In this document: piece after piece, positions 63,365 through 64,000 of the stretch
How the letters are laid out: each line of letters starts with the position of its first letter
How positions within the stretch are numbered: position 1 is the stretch's first letter
From: Caulobacter mirabilis
GTDB taxonomy: Bacteria; Pseudomonadota; Alphaproteobacteria; Caulobacterales; Caulobacteraceae
Assembly (NCBI RefSeq): GCF_002749615.1
Contig: NZ_CP024201.1
Location: forward strand, 1,736,001 to 1,800,000
Reading direction: 5' to 3'
DNA: 64,000 nucleotides
Program-made: the position numbers and the translations under genes
The notes under the pieces: model-generated
Told to the model about the DNA's origin: nothing
Databases searched by the model: none
Seen by the model: the letters and a program-made list of their open reading frames with translations, nothing else

Positions 63365-64000
63365 CACATCACCTCGATGTCGGCTTGCAGGGCGCCGGCG
63401 GCCTTGATCGCCTGCAGGATGGAGATCATGTCGCGCGGCGTGACGCCCAGGGCGTTCAGCCCGGCGACCAGGCTGGACAGCGAGGCGCCGTTCTTCAGCG
63501 TGATCAGCCGGCGGCCGCGCTCCTCGTCGACGCTGATCGAGGACTGGGGCACCACCGCGGTCTGGCCGCCGCGGCTGAAGGGCGCCGGCTGGCTGACCAG
63601 CGGGGTCTCCTGGACCGAGATGGTCAGGTTGCCCTGGGCGATGGCGACGGTGCTGATCCGGACGGCCTCGCCCATGACGATGACGCCGGCGACCTCGTCG
63701 ATGACCACCTTGGCGGGGGTGTCGGCGTCGATCTCCAGGTTCTCCACCTGGGCCATGAAGCCGACCATGTTCGAGCCGGCCGGCGGGCGCAGGGTGATGA
63801 TGGTCGGGTTCTCGGCGTAGGCCGAGCCCGGGAAACGGGTGTTCACCGCCTGGGCGACGCGCTGGGCGGTGGTGAAGTCGGGATTGCGCAGGGTCATGCG
63901 CATCTGGCCCATGCCGGCCAGCTGGAAGCCGGTCTCGCGCTCGATGATCGCGCCGCCGGCGATGCGGCCGGCGGTGGGCACGCCTTTGGTCACCGAACTG
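63364..64000 (-). CDS. flgI: Flagellar P-ring protein FlgI (C-terminal part)
   Basis: The C-terminal 212 residues of FlgI; the gene continues past the right edge. TKGVPTAGRIAGGAIIERE, LTISVQETPLVSQPAPFS and LSSLVAGLNALGVTPRDMISILQAIKAAGALQADIEVM at the end are characteristic of the P-ring protein, which is secreted to the periplasm and forms the bushing around the flagellar rod. First visible gene of the leftward flgI-flgJ-flbY operon with one-base coupling to flgJ. Confidence 0.95.
   Translation of the reverse strand, partial: SSVTKGVPTAGRIAGGAIIERETGFQLAGMGQMRMTLRNPDFTTAQRVAQAVNTRFPGSAYAENPTIITLRPPAGSNMVGFMAQVENLEIDADTPAKVVIDEVAGVIVMGEAVRISTVAIAQGNLTISVQETPLVSQPAPFSRGGQTAVVPQSSISVDEERGRRLITLKNGASLSSLVAGLNALGVTPRDMISILQAIKAAGALQADIEVM

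Overview
This window is GC-rich alphaproteobacterial chromosome, most likely Caulobacteraceae (Caulobacter or Phenylobacterium). That rests on the conserved block dgt-SPOR-nagZ-scpA-scpB-tatABC-serS-surE-pcm-LysM/LytM-yajC-secD-secF, an alphaproteobacterial SOS box (GAAC-N7-GAAC) before uvrA, an EcfG-type promoter before an HWE histidine kinase, and a flgI/flgJ/FlbY-like flagellar end. Family-level placement is inference. GTG and TTG starts are frequent, often with a strong Shine-Dalgarno sequence, and many genes overlap by 1-4 nt.

Layout. 1-790: 5' end of a leftward gene resembling thymidylate synthase, then 730 bases without a convincing gene. 791-9570: class II DAHP synthase, an HxlR regulator divergent from an imine-reductase-like enzyme, a DUF418 membrane protein, two poorly characterised proteins, a CusF-like lipoprotein, a medium-chain reductase and a Gfo/Idh/MocA oxidoreductase. 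9570-18175: glutathione peroxidase, serine hydrolase, an ECF sigma factor between two membrane proteins, an AAC(6')-like acetyltransferase, an HWE sensor kinase, xthA, a secreted alpha/beta hydrolase and erpA. 18261-37945: the conserved core block (dNTP hydrolysis, peptidoglycan recycling and division, condensin, Tat and Sec export, SerRS, SurE/Pcm repair). It carries two apparent accessory insertions: an AT-rich DUF4062 gene between tatC and serS, and a beta-helix protein between pcm and the LytM factor. Relatives of the mitochondrial complex I assembly factors NDUFAF3 and NDUFAF6 follow secF.

37942-50573: an S9 peptidase, a methyltransferase, trmFO, a tandem array of five paralogous multi-pass membrane proteins with a glutathione S-transferase inserted on the other strand, and uvrA under an SOS box. 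50710-61734: MerR with a target ene-reductase, AidB-type acyl-CoA dehydrogenase, a secreted protein with an internal duplication, truncated haemoglobin, an ABC-F ATPase with an overlapping upstream ORF, a TetR/thioesterase divergent pair and membrane quinoprotein glucose dehydrogenase. 61926-64000: a ParA-like ATPase converging on a leftward flagellar operon (flgI partial, flgJ-like, FlbY/FlgN-like).

Three families of short inverted repeats lie between genes. No tRNA, rRNA, CRISPR array or transposase was recognised. The best candidates for something undescribed are the solitary DUF4062 gene beside a serS with an atypical internal segment, and the five-paralogue membrane array.
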